From the NCBI RefSeq assembly GCF_030848805.1, contig NC_092366.1, positions 6,811,224 through 6,875,223 of the forward strand: 64,000 nt of DNA, given 5' to 3'. Made by a program: the position numbers and the translations under genes. This stretch comes from Temnothorax longispinosus. Lineage: Eukaryota > Arthropoda > Insecta > Hymenoptera > Formicidae. The notes beneath the pieces were generated by a model. It was not told where the DNA came from. It did not search any database and saw only the letters and a program-made list of their open reading frames with translations. Shown here one piece after another: positions 10,164 to 22,500 of this stretch (position 1 is the stretch's first letter; the number at the start of each line of letters is the position of its first letter).

Positions 10164-13100
10164 ATTGGCCGAGAGAGACGAAATCGGAGTCTATTGATTT
10201 AAAATTACGTCGTTTTAGCGGATAATGTCATTATAGCTGTTACGTTATTATGGACGATTGATATGTCGGCCGTTACTTCGTCGTGCTGCATTTAGCGTAT
10301 ATATTTTCTGCCCATTTAATCGGGTCAGAGGGGAAAAAATATCGTGGAACGCGGGGCTTCGTTCCTGAGGAGCTAATTATATATCAGAGACGAGAGCATT
10401 TATCGAATTCGGCTAAACGATTACTCGGTCCGGAGGTTTTAATAGCCGTCTATATTTAATCGGGCGACCCGTCACGAGATCCGTATGCATTATAAATTAT
10501 TTCTTCGATGCTTTTTTTCAAAGGCCGCCGTTGACGTCGCAGCACTGATCAAATTAAAGTCGCGTTAATGAGGTCTCTTATCAGCGTTTCGAGCAACGAA
10601 TTTATATCGATAGGCGACCGAGCGTATTTCTGAACGTTTAAATTGTTGGAGATCTTTTTTTTTCTCGATGAATTTTGTAAATCCTTAATGTTTGATAAAG
10701 GTACATCTAGCCACTGAAAACAATCGTATTCTGACATTGTATCGTGATAAATTTTCTTCAGTCTATTTATACAGTCCGTTTGCGAGATTGAGAAAAAAAT
10801 TGCCAGCGAACAAATTTACGCGAGAATCAGAAATAGAAATTATGGTATTCCGAGGGAGGATACAGTTATTCGAATACTTGTATCGAGTACGCCTATTTCA
10901 GTACTATTTGAGTAGTCTTTTTATTCCAACTATAGAAAGCCTTCTCTCAGCTTCTCTTTTTAGCAGGCACTTGAACAAACATTCTCGTCGTACATTCTCG
11001 TTTCGTGCCGAGCAAGTAGCAACGAGGTCCGGCGTGAGTAAACGCCATAAACGGATAAGCGGAGCAAACGATAGAACACAATGAGAAGTAAATTTGACAT
11101 GGCCGGTGCCCGGCGCGTAATCTGTCTTATTAAACGATCCCGCTCGCACGGTGAGCGATTACATTTGAATTTACTTTACGCCCGAAATAAGCGCCGTGTC
11201 GCGCTATCGAGCCAATTAATTCTCCATCCCCAGGATGCCTTTACGACCACGGCGAATCCGCTTCATTTCGCCGATCGTTATTCCACCGCCGCGCGAGAGT
11301 GACCTTTTTCTTCTTCTTTTTTTTTTCTTTTCTCTGGTTGGGGCATTGGCATATTTCGCGCGTTCCTCCGACGCGATCTCGCGAGACATACGCGCGACTG
11401 TCCGACAAAGAAATTCGACACCGCGCTTTCGCTCGATCGAATTTCCGTGGGCGAGGCGGAGCCGCAAATCGTTTCCAGCGAACGCAAATATATAAACGTA
11501 ATTTCACCCACGCTGCTCGTTCGTGCTCGTCAATTGGAAGGCGTTATTTAATCGTCGATGTTAATCGAGCGTCCATTCATCATACTCCCGTCCGAAGAGC
11601 GGGCAACGTGAAGTGGGCACGATTTTCAGGAGGACGATGCGTGGTGGAATAATTACACCGGCGGTATATCATTTCCAGACAAATAAACTCTATTCCGCGA
11701 AGAGAGGCGCTCGAGCGAGCTTCCTCGCGCCGAGTTATTTTAAAGAAGCCACTCCTCGGTCGAAGATCAGACGTTCTCCGTCAAAGGAATCATTGTAGAA
11801 CCTGCGCGTTCCTACAAAATATCTCGTTATACTTTTCTAAGGCTTCAGGGTGATCGCTGGGTCTCTCTCGTCCACCCTCCATCGACCTTTACGGTCGCTA
11901 GTATCGATCCGCGATTACGTGCGCGCTCGAAATACTAAGGACCTCGGAGAACGCGCGACACGTGCGCGCAAAGGAGTCCGAATAAATTGTCGATATAATC
12001 GGGATACACGTGCCAGAGGCCAGATACCCTGAAATAACGCCCGCTCTGTACAGACAGAGCCCGACTGTCCGATACTCCGCGGAGGGTGTTTACAAAGAGA
12101 GAGAGAGGGAGAAAGCGTGGGCATATAAACAATAACGCGGGAATCGAGTCGAACGAAAATCGTAATGCCCGTGTGTCACACTACGGATCGCGGATCGGAT
12201 ATCAGCCAATCACAGATGAGCTGCTCGTCCATGATTGGCTAGATTACGATCCGCGATCCGCAATCTCAATCCGATCCGCGTCCGCGATACGTAGTGTGAA
12301 GAGCACTTAAGGGTGCGAGAAAAGGGAAGCCTCGTATCGTCGAGCAGGATGTTTGCTCTCTTCCTATCATTCTCTTTTTTTTTTTTAAGACAGAACGCGA
12401 GTTTTCTGCGAGTATGGTGGGTTCACCGAGTGAACAATCTCACGCCCGTTTCACGCTTTGACGCAGATTTTCCCGCAGAATTTTTCTATTATTTACACGA
12501 CGTTTCGCGACACGTCGGTGATTAACGGTCGCGGGCTTCGCGGTCAGACGCGACGCGTTAACCAGTTTAAACTGGTCGATTCCTAAATCATACGGAGACC
12601 GCGCGGCCGCATTTAGCGGGAGCGCGGGTGTACGTACGTATGCACGAGCGGTCTCCTTTTTTTTATGAATTTATGTAGACGGGCACTCACGTGCTCGTCT
12701 ACAAGCCGCCTTTCGCAAAATTGCCCACGCGCACGACGTGTGTGTGTTTGCGGCGCTCGTTAAATCACCGACGGCCGTCTATCAATACGGCTGGCTCATG
12801 TGACCGGCAATTTGTATCGACGTACAAATTCGCGATTTGCACAGGCAGCCGTCAGGATACGTCATCGCGAGATTCCAAAAAGGTAAACGGATGCGACTCT
12901 CGTGCGCGCGCGAGCGCGCGACGGGAAGCGAATCGCGATCACGCGCCTGTCACGCGTCGAAACGCGGGAGGACATCTCCTTAATTAATGTCTCCCATGTG
13001 TGTGTGTATAAGAGAATGCAATTATGGAACTTAATTCTCGCACGGAAACGTTTCGCTAACGAGGCACAACGTCGAGACGACCGCGCGAGTGACCTTCTCT

Positions 13101-13249
13101 TTCACCTCGCTCGGGTAACAAATCGCGACGATTCCGATCGGTTTTTTTTTGCCAAAGGGCAAAAGTCCGCCGTCGACATCGTTAAAAGATCGACGGAGGT
13201 GGGGGTGGAGGAAAGAGTAGTCCAGAGCGCGTTGGAGGTTTCCACTGAT
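10164..13249. other. Intergenic region
   Basis: No ORF here has protein-like composition or splice support. The stretch contains one small fold-back element (12176-12299), a T-rich run at 11309-11331 and CpG-rich patches. The 3' end of the secreted-protein transcript should lie just after 10163, but no canonical AATAAA was noted close to the stop. Confidence 0.5.
12176..12299. mobile_element. Short fold-back MITE, 124 bp
   Basis: The ends TCACACTACG and CGTAGTGTGA are perfect reverse complements, and the complementarity continues inward (GATCGCGGATCGGAT against a slightly diverged copy). The centre is a hairpin with AGCCAATCA and TGATTGGCT arms. It is non-coding, and the superfamily is not assigned. 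Confidence 0.6.
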
Positions 13250-14010
13250 GCCGTTGCTAGGTTGCGGTAGGCATCCCATATACGGGCGAGACAGAGAGGG
13301 AGAGAGACGAGAGAAAAGAAGAGAACGACCGGGCACAGAGAGCGACATAAAGAAGGGAAGAGAAAGGAGGAGAGAAAGAGAGAGAGAGAGAGAGAGCGAG
13401 AGGGACGGTATCCCGCACGGTTTCGGCCAGTCTCGGCGGCCGGTCGCGGCGGCGATCGGGCGCGCTCGGTACCGTACGGTACGGCGCGCCGCGGCGGCTC
13501 GGATCTCGCGCTCTCGCGAAGTATTACGCGCTCACTTCAGTCCGTTACGGTGCGTCGCGCGGCGCGTGTGGTGGGACGCGCGTTTTCCAACGTTTCAGGG
13601 GAAGCGCGTACACGCGCGGGGGGTACCGCGTCTCTTTCGTGGGCTCGTGGCGTCGCTGCGGTGGTGCGGAGGGCGCGCACGGGCGTAAAAAACACGAAGA
13701 CTCCCCTTTGTCGCAAACGTCGCTCTCTCTCTCTCTCACTCATCTCCGTCTCTCTACCCTGCCTGCCGGGTCTCGAGAAGCTCGGAGCACGCGTCCCCCT
13801 GACATGCGGCCGGCGAGCGTCAGGACGAGCCATTGTCCGTGCCGTTTGACACTCGGGGCAACGGCCAGCCGCGCGCGCGGGCGACCGGCGACTCTCCCCG
13901 CAGCCAAGCCGAGCGGGCGAGCTGAACCACTCGTCGCGTCGGCCTGAATTTACCTGCGAGTCGCGACGCGGGAAAGACGAGGAGGCTGCCGAGTCGGGGA
14001 TATTCTTACG
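13250..14010 (+). promoter_or_regulatory. CpG-rich promoter with candidate non-coding first exon
   Basis: A dense CpG block containing a (GA)n tract at 13372-13398 ends in a consensus donor, GTGAGT, at 14011. No good coding start joins to it. The next plus-strand acceptor that fits a gene is TTCTAG at 28631-28636, before the GPCR coding exon, which would make a first intron of about 14.6 kb. The link to the GPCR is inferred from strand and order; it could equally be a separate non-coding transcript. Confidence 0.35.
13372..13398. repeat. (GA)n microsatellite in promoter
   Basis: An almost uninterrupted GA dinucleotide run inside the CpG-rich block. GA tracts are known binding sites for GAGA-type factors in insect promoters, so it may be functional rather than neutral. 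Confidence 0.7.
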
Positions 14011-16565
14011 GTGAGTAACCTATCCTCTCGGAGTGTCAGCCCGACGCTGACGATCCCGCTTTTAACCCTTTACGCTCGACGGAGCCGGCGCACGCTCTTC
14101 CGAGAGGCGTCTCGCGCGATTCCAGCCGAATCCTGGTGCTTAAATCTGTCGTCTAAATGTTCTCTTCAACTCGCTCGATAATATTTTTATTTAATTTCGC
14201 TGCAATAAGGTACGACTCATAGATCGCTCCGTAGATTCGTGTTTACTTCGAAATTGGATTTGGAGCACGGACTACGTTGCGTGTCGCGTCGTGTCATTAC
14301 TTTTCCCGCTAGTTCGAAACGGTTGCGGAGGCGCGAATTTCTCCGTCCACGCCTAAGCTATGCAAATGCGAACCGCGATGTCATTAGGCGTCGTGTGTCT
14401 CATTGGCGGGGTTTCCCCCGGCGAGTAAGGATTGCCGCATATCCCATAAAGGCCAGCGATGGAGGCACGAGGCACGTCTCGTTCCAACACCGAGCTTTCC
14501 GTTCGAGAAATTATTCGTACGTATAAGTACGTAGGTACATCGGAGCCGTGTCGGTCGTTTTGAGCGACGTGCTATTCCGAAATGTCAGTTTCATGACATA
14601 GATATCGCGTATCGGAATACTTTAACATAAAAAAGAATAGATAATTTTTACGTGGGCAATAATGTTCGCAGTTTAATCTGCCTCGTAAAGTTTGTCCATA
14701 ACTGTTTCACGTATGTTTTGATAAATAGATGATTTAAAGATATGTGTATACATCTATCTAATAATATCTATTGATGTAAAATCGACGGCCGAAAGGCCAC
14801 TGGACGACGAAGGATCGAAATATGCGTGTCCGTTTATCCCAACCTCGACTTATTTCGCATACGTTATATTTCTATCCGCACCGACCGCGACTTTGCGTAA
14901 TCCGTCAAGAGTTAGCATTCGAAACGCTCGCGGTTCCATTGCAACGCGCCCAGGCAGCATAGGCACTCGCTCGGCGCAACGAACCGATCGACGTTTCTCC
15001 ATGGCCGTTCGCCTTTTTCCTCTTTTTTTTCCCCCCTCGCGACGCGAAAATAAAAGGCGGAAGATTCCGTTGATCGAAAGCCGGTGGTACCGTTGGCGTC
15101 GTCGCCGGGCATCCGGGGCATCGTCGCGTCATTATTTTCGACGGTCCGCGTCAAGCGGCGGATGAGATATTTCAAAATAGCGCGTGACAGACGCGTGTGC
15201 GCGTTAAAAAAAAATCCGTGATTCGGAGACGAGCGGTCGGTGGAGAGAGATCAGCGGGGACGAGCGAGAAACACATCCCGCCGAAGTTTCCTCCGCGTTT
15301 TGCCGCATCGACGCGACATAAATTCGCATATAAAAACATTAACCGGGATCAAGATCGTAGCTCGGAGACGGCGCGACGCGTCGGCGCGCGCGCGTTTAGA
15401 AAGTTCGTATTTATGCTAACTTGCGTAATATATTTCGTTCGGGATCGTAGCCGACCTTTGCCTCGCTATACGGCGAGCCGTGGCTAGCCGCTTTCGGTAT
15501 CGGTTTCTGCCCCGTAGAATTTTCGCGGTTTATTTTGGTACGGGGTATTATACGGCCGCGCAAGAGCGCCTGTGCACGTTTCGCGTTTTCGCGCGGCTGT
15601 GTATCGCGATCGGAAATTTACGACCCCCCGCAATCGCGAGTTAACTTCTGAAGAGTATTTTTACGCGCGTAGAAACATTATTAACGACGGATCCCTCTTA
15701 CCATATCTCTCTCTTTCGTGTATCTCGAAACTCTCCTTCAACTCGTGAGAAGTAGTGCTCGCCGATTTGCGAAGTATATTTTACATAAGATGTAATATCT
15801 AGAAATTGATACGGATTCCCAATGATTCCGAACGTGAATCCCAATGTGATGTGTCGTATCCCTTACATCACGATTGGGAGAAAAAAAAACACGACGGTCG
15901 TTAAACACTTTTTTTTTTTATTAGAGATCCATGACATATTTATCGCTTCTAATAATATTACGGCGATGTTTTTATTCAGGTATTTTTCTCCGCTGTCGTC
16001 TTTTATGTATCATTTCCAGTGAAAATGATTAATTAGTTCGCTCGCGGGTCCACTCGCATATGCGCGCGTATACTTGTCGACTTCTGCAAATCGATGTCTC
16101 GCGGATATGTGAATCGCGGTATTCTCTACAAGTCAAATGAGGTTTAATGACTTCGTGGCGCGTGCATTTACACTTAAGGAAGGTGCACGATGATTCACGC
16201 GACTTTACATGGTGTTTGCTATTGTACCCGACTGATGTCATCGTTAACAATGCAATCTTTCTACGCGTCGAATAGTAAAAACAATAATGCCGTTTACTTT
16301 CGATCGTAAGAGAACCGACTTCTCTCTTCCCTTTTGTTTCGTCGTATTATATGGGGGACGCGCGAAACGGAATGAAAGCAAACCAGTATACGCGGCATCT
16401 GCTTACCGACGACAATGAGCGGCCGATAATAATTATAGCCGTTAAAGGAAGGCACGGATCTCATTCAGAATTCTTCCTCGGCCGGGGCCGATTGACGTCA
16501 GGAGTCCCTAAAAAAAATTTCCATCACGCCGGACATGACCGAAAGTGACTGGCAGGTATGTACGC

Positions 16566-16593
16566 CGCTCGGTGGTACGTGTACCACCGAGCG
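16566..16593. repeat. Near-perfect 28-base palindrome
   Basis: Thirteen-base arms CGCTCGGTGGTAC and GTACCACCGAGCG are separated by only GT. No flanking ORF or element explains it. Confidence 0.6.
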
Positions 16594-19500
16594 AAATTAG
16601 GCGGCTGTGCGAATCCACGATGGAACAGTATACCCGATGCGCCGTTATTTTTGTTACAGACGGTCTTTTAATAGAGCGCACCACCGCGACGATCTCTGTA
16701 TATGCGCGAAAATTGACTTGGCGATTTTATTTCGTTTCGTTTCGACGTCGCTTCGTAAACACGCGAAAACGCGAAATATTCACACAACGGAGACGCGTAT
16801 AAAAGTTTCAAGATCGATAAACAATTAGAAAAACTATCGGCTCCAGGGATCTGTGATATCAAGGATCTTAAATATAGAGAGTCAGTCTTTGGAACGAGGA
16901 ATCAAGGCTCCTCGGAGCCAAGGATCTATACAAAATACGCGAGTCTGTTATTTCTTTTAGTTTTCTAATGGCAACAAAAATGGAAACCCGATAAATTTAC
17001 TGTTATGTCGTATATAATTATAGTTCACAAGTAAGAAAGTCGAGAGCTCCCGTAGTGAAAGTAACGTGCAGCGCTTAATAGATTACCCCGTAACGCGTAC
17101 ATGCGAACTGCGACGCATTTTACTCCGCGTATATATATTCTTGGTTCGAACGCTTCGATATCGCGTTCTAATCGCATTTCGTACCGGTCATCGGACGTAC
17201 GGTATATACGAAATCTCTCCGCCACGCCGCCGCGCCGTGTGAATCTGTATATGTACGTGGGGCTTTAATCTAGTTCCGCACATTCGCATTAGTTGGTTAC
17301 CGCTTACCGTCGCTATCAAGTCGAGCGCATTAATTATCTGTCTGACGTTTGACACACGCCGCGCCGCCGCCGCCGCGTCGATTACGTACGGCTTATCTTT
17401 GATTTCCATAGGAAAACGTGGGGGAGCACAGCCTGGAAAAGTACCGTTACAACATTTCCTCGCGATTATCTCGGAAAGTTCGCGCGATTTCCCGCTGACT
17501 GATGCAGTTAGTGTTAATGCCTGATAAGAATCTGACCCGGTCAGCAGTGATTCTCATTCGCCTTAACCCAGTTCGCCATAGGCCTGATGGGTGCAGACCG
17601 ATCTGTGCCATGATTACGAGCGCAAATCGTGCCGGTAATGATAACGATAACCGGCGCAATGCCAGCGCCAGCATGTCACTGGCTGTTGCTGCAACATTTA
17701 ATCGCGCGCGCGCGCTTCGCATTCGCCGTTATTGATGGTGGAAGGTGAGGGCCGGGCGGGTTCCTCGAATGGTTTAAGAATACACGTCGAGTTAATCGCA
17801 TTCAAATATGCTTATTTTCGTATACGTAGAACAGACAGCGTTCTACTCAGACGGGAATTAACATATCTTGTGATAAAAACGATGTATCTTGTTATAAAAA
17901 TAACACGTATTTTATGGCATGTCACAATTTATCTGAATCGTTATTCTTAATAAATATAATTCCAAAGACAATTTTAAAGGACCATGCATCTTGACATTTT
18001 ATCCGCGCGTTTCAGCTTCTTCCAATGATTTCTAAGTCAATCATAGAAAGAAATGACAATGTGAGGTCGAGAGGTCGCGTTAGATGGCCAATGAGGGTTA
18101 TATATGTGCGGTGTACGTCCGCGCGATACGATAAAGCCGCATATTTTTTCATACCACGCCGATTAAACGATTCGAGCTGGATTAAGGAACTTTCCTTCGG
18201 GTGACACGAGACGAACGCGAGGCACGATCCCGATAGTACAATCGTCGCGAGAACGAGAGAGGAGGTATATGCAACGACCGAATATCGCGACGTGACAAAG
18301 TCCGGGAATAACGAGTTCGTTCGGAATTCGACGAACATACAAAATGGGCCTCATGTCCTCCCGGCTACATAGCTTTTTTATAGCTCGGTGTTTTCCGGTT
18401 GCTCTTTTGTAACGCGCCGGATTCCTCGAATTGTTGCGCTCTGTATCTTTCAGCCTTTATCAGCGTTTGCCGAGGTGGAGTATATCGCGCGAGTTACGTG
18501 AGAAGCGGACGACACCGAATCGTGGAATAGCGGGAAGCGTAAACGATGACGCGGGTCTGGTAAATTCAGCAACGCCCAGGTAGTATCCGTGGGAATTACA
18601 TTCTAAGATAAATTCACCCCAGCAATTCTCTGAAGTCTCTGTGAACTATTTGTTTTCTTGATTCTGTTTAACGACGCATGCGGCGAGATAAATAACTGAT
18701 AGACAATGATGCGTCTATATTACTCTATATATCATTGTGTCACGATATACGTCGCAATACCGACGTTATAGTAATGTCGAAGAAATGTAATCCTAGTACA
18801 CTCGTTGAGAGTAGACACGGTTTGGTTTGGAGGGAAGAATTTATGTGTGTGTGTGATGTGTGTGAGGTGAAGTATATCAATTGAATTAATCCGCTTATTA
18901 GCTCCGCCGAACTAATTATAGCGACCGGTGATTAATGCGACTGTTGGCTGCATTTGCTGACTACCTGACCGGTGCTAAATCATTCGAGACACGACTGAGA
19001 TGGGAATGTCACACGCTAGAACGTTGTCGGAACATTCCTCGGCAGGTCAACAGGATTATAGTGTTCGGATCGGATATCAACGGTGACGCTCGGATATCAA
19101 AGCACATAACGCGATAAGTAATTATCTGCGAGTACTCGTAATGTTCTATATGAATATCCTGACGTAATAGTGTTTAGGTATTCTGAGATCATCTGGGCGT
19201 AGTTATTATTCGCGTAACTTCAAAGATCGTATCACTTGGATCGTCAATGATATATCGAGAGTGCTCTCATGAGTATTTCCTCCGAAATATTATCTTTCTC
19301 AAGATAATATGTCTCGAAAACAGCCGAGAGGCCGAAGTACCAAGGCGTTATCGAAGATAATCTACAACAACCTTTTGACGTGCAGGAATGTGATCTTGAT
19401 ATCCCGATGTTTAAATTGCTTACGAATTATTATTTGCATGACTTGATCGATCATGAGCGATATTTTAAGAGAAAGAGAGAGAGAGAGAGAGAAATGAGGA

Positions 19501-22500
19501 TAGCCGTTAAGTATTTTCGCAAAAATTATCAATGGAATTATAAATTCCAAAAAGGTAGATAACGAATACCGGATCGAGGCTGATACACGACTTTTCGACG
19601 TGCACACGCGACCTTGATTTATACGATCTTTGCGCGCGATACAGCGCATATACATTCCGTACATACGTGTCATTGCGATTTAGCGGAAAAATTGGCGTGG
19701 AACGATTTACACATACCCTTCTCCATTCAAAAAGTTAATACACACGCGATCGCGCACGAAGCAATTAACGCGACTCGAGTTCGCGTCGCGTCGTGTCGGA
19801 TCGATTTCGCGCGCGCGTATCGTTTGCTTTTTCTCTCGAATAAAATCATACCTTCACCGCGGCGAACTTCGGCGAAGCGAGCAGCTATCGATGCGTTCTC
19901 TCGCGCGCGATCCGACGCATAATTATTCCGCTCGAGGGGCTCGCTTATTATAATAACGGCTCATGCATTTCGCCACAACGAAATTTTAAGGCGTTAAATC
20001 CGAACGTAGGCGTCGAGACGATATTTCAAGATCAGCGATCCGTTGACGAGCGCACCAAACTAAAAAGTATCAACCTTGGTGTCGGCACTGACATGGCACG
20101 GCTAAAGGATAAGCGCGGTAGCCGTGCGCTGACAATGGAATATAAAAATAAGATATAAAGAGAGGAGAGAACACGCGCGGGGGAAACGCTGAAAATTGCA
20201 GCGCGTGCAAGGCCGAGGTTTATTAAATCCGTCGCGTATCCTGGTGTCAGATATTAATTGCCGCCATTAATATCGTAAAAATATTAACCGTTTCAATTTA
20301 TCGCGTCTTAAAATAATGCACTCCGTACTTTGTGTGTTCCCTCCCTCTTCCCCTCTCTTTTAAGCCGATCTTTGCTATTATCCGATATTCGAGCTGACGG
20401 ATGTAGCGGTGACCAGTGGCGGGTTGCAACACGAGTTACGCGCGAGTGGCCGCGAGCCAGCGCCCAAGGTGCTAACAAGCCTATGAAACGACGACGCTCC
20501 CGTCCGCCGATATCCGCTCGTGGAATTCGCTAATTGAGAGATCCGAGGCGTACAAGCCACGGCGTTGCGAAACGCCGCGCCGACGCGGGATACGAGATAC
20601 GAGCGCGTTGAAAGCTCGAAGGAAAAAAGCTATTCGCGTAACGGAAAAAAATTCATTTTTCTCGCGACAAGATCGCGTCATAAGTTTCCGCCGCTTGCAG
20701 TGGCGGATGATTGTAGCGGTGGAAGTCCACTTTTTTTTCTCTCAGGAAACGCGACAGGTCTTGAGAAAAAAACGGAGTGCGTCCGCTCGGAACAAATTGC
20801 AGCGAGTACACGTCAAAAAGTCACCGATTCCATTTCGAACGACTCTTGGAGTGGTTCAATGTTCGCTCTATGCTTACTATTCATTTTGTCTGAAATTTCA
20901 ACAGAGCTACAGTATATCTGATGAATTCAAGGAAGTCAGAATGCGTCATTCTTTACCATTTCCATTACTTTACCATGCGATGTTGCGATACATCATTACG
21001 TTTATTGTAATGTATTAATTAGCCGATTAGGAGTCTGATTCTAATACGCCCATTGAAGTAAAGTGTTGCTGCTATTAAAGTATTATGATTTATATGCGCT
21101 ATAGAGATTACAAAGGATAAAAAAGAAGTAGAGTTAGTATAAGTTTCTGATGAAAGATTGTGCGCTTGTTATAAGTTATAACTGATACTAAAACTTCATT
21201 ATTCGATGGGACAGTGACGGATATCGCGCGGTTTCCGGGTTGCGTTGTTTCGGAAGCTAACGTCGAGCACGAGAACGAGACAAGTTTCAGTGATGTCGGA
21301 AACCCGCATAGGACCACCGCCCGCTGCGTTCGTTCCTACATAGTTCTCTTTGTTCGCTGCCTGGAGTGGTTCTAAACGCTTTCTCGATAAATATCGTTAT
21401 TTTATCGGGGAGCGGCCTGGAGTTCTAGATTTGACGGTTACAATGTTCAAAGCGGATATTTAAAGTAGCTTTTTCCTGTTTAACTTTCTTTGTTTGCCGT
21501 CCCGGAGACTCGCTGGCGAGTGTCAGAATTATCGCGCTTTCTCGACGATACCGTTAAGTCGCCGAAGAAAGACGAAAAGTACGTGGCTTATTCGAGATTT
21601 TTGATAGAATTTTTTTGTCGATTCTAAATTCGTTAATAATCGGGAAAACAGAAACTGCAATAATTCTAGCGTACCTACTTGGGGGCAATCGCACATGCAC
21701 TGAAATAAGTAGACCGTTGTTGTACGCGCGCGATTAGACTTTGAAAAATGTATTATTCCGTATGATGTATCCTTACACGCGGAACGAGATGTATAAGCTT
21801 CATTCCTATTAAACGGGTATAATTATCTTAATGGGATAATCGACGAGAGCAGACAAGTAGCTTCGTAACAGTGCTAGACTAAGTTTTTTTTTGCGGCAAT
21901 TTGTAGCATTGCATTATTTATTATATACGCGATTATCGCGCTGGATATTATGCTTATCGGCGTTAAAAGTGGGATAAGACCTCCTGGGAGACAAAGATTA
22001 TAACGCGAGTTAAAAACAAGCAGCGTCATGTATGTATAAAGATACTTTTACGGCGTCTGTCAGCAGTAATAGTAATCAGCTGCGAATATTTTGCTGACTG
22101 TCAAACACCAACGGTCGTCGGACGGACGTCGAAAATCTTCATTGATAGTCCCGGCAATTTATGTTAAAATTATTCATACATCTGACAAAGAGGAAAAGGA
22201 ATTCATTGACTCTCTGAAGAGTAAATTTTCGGATTCAGCGATCGTGATGTCGTTCACACGCGACTCCGTAGAAAAAAAGAACACGTGTAGAGGAGAAGAG
22301 AACGGTACACGCCGGGGAATTTGGAACATCTCGGTATTCGTTCAACCAGGAAATGAAGCTGATTCAACGACACTCCGGCTCGCGCGCCCACGCATTCTCG
22401 CAGCCGTGTCGAGGAACGACTCTCTTATTTTGTTGTTAATAAGGCGATATGAATTCGAAGGCGGTGATACGATATCAGGGAATTCCGTGCGATACGCGTA

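Noticed and set aside
17141..17165. Possible tRNA B-box (GGTTCGAAC)
   Set aside because: No matching A-box or cloverleaf could be folded around it by eye; no tRNA gene is claimed anywhere in the window.
17447..17722. Minus-strand ORF with a bacterial-like look
   Set aside because: Considered as contamination or transfer, but there is no recognised family, no boundaries and no change of composition around it.
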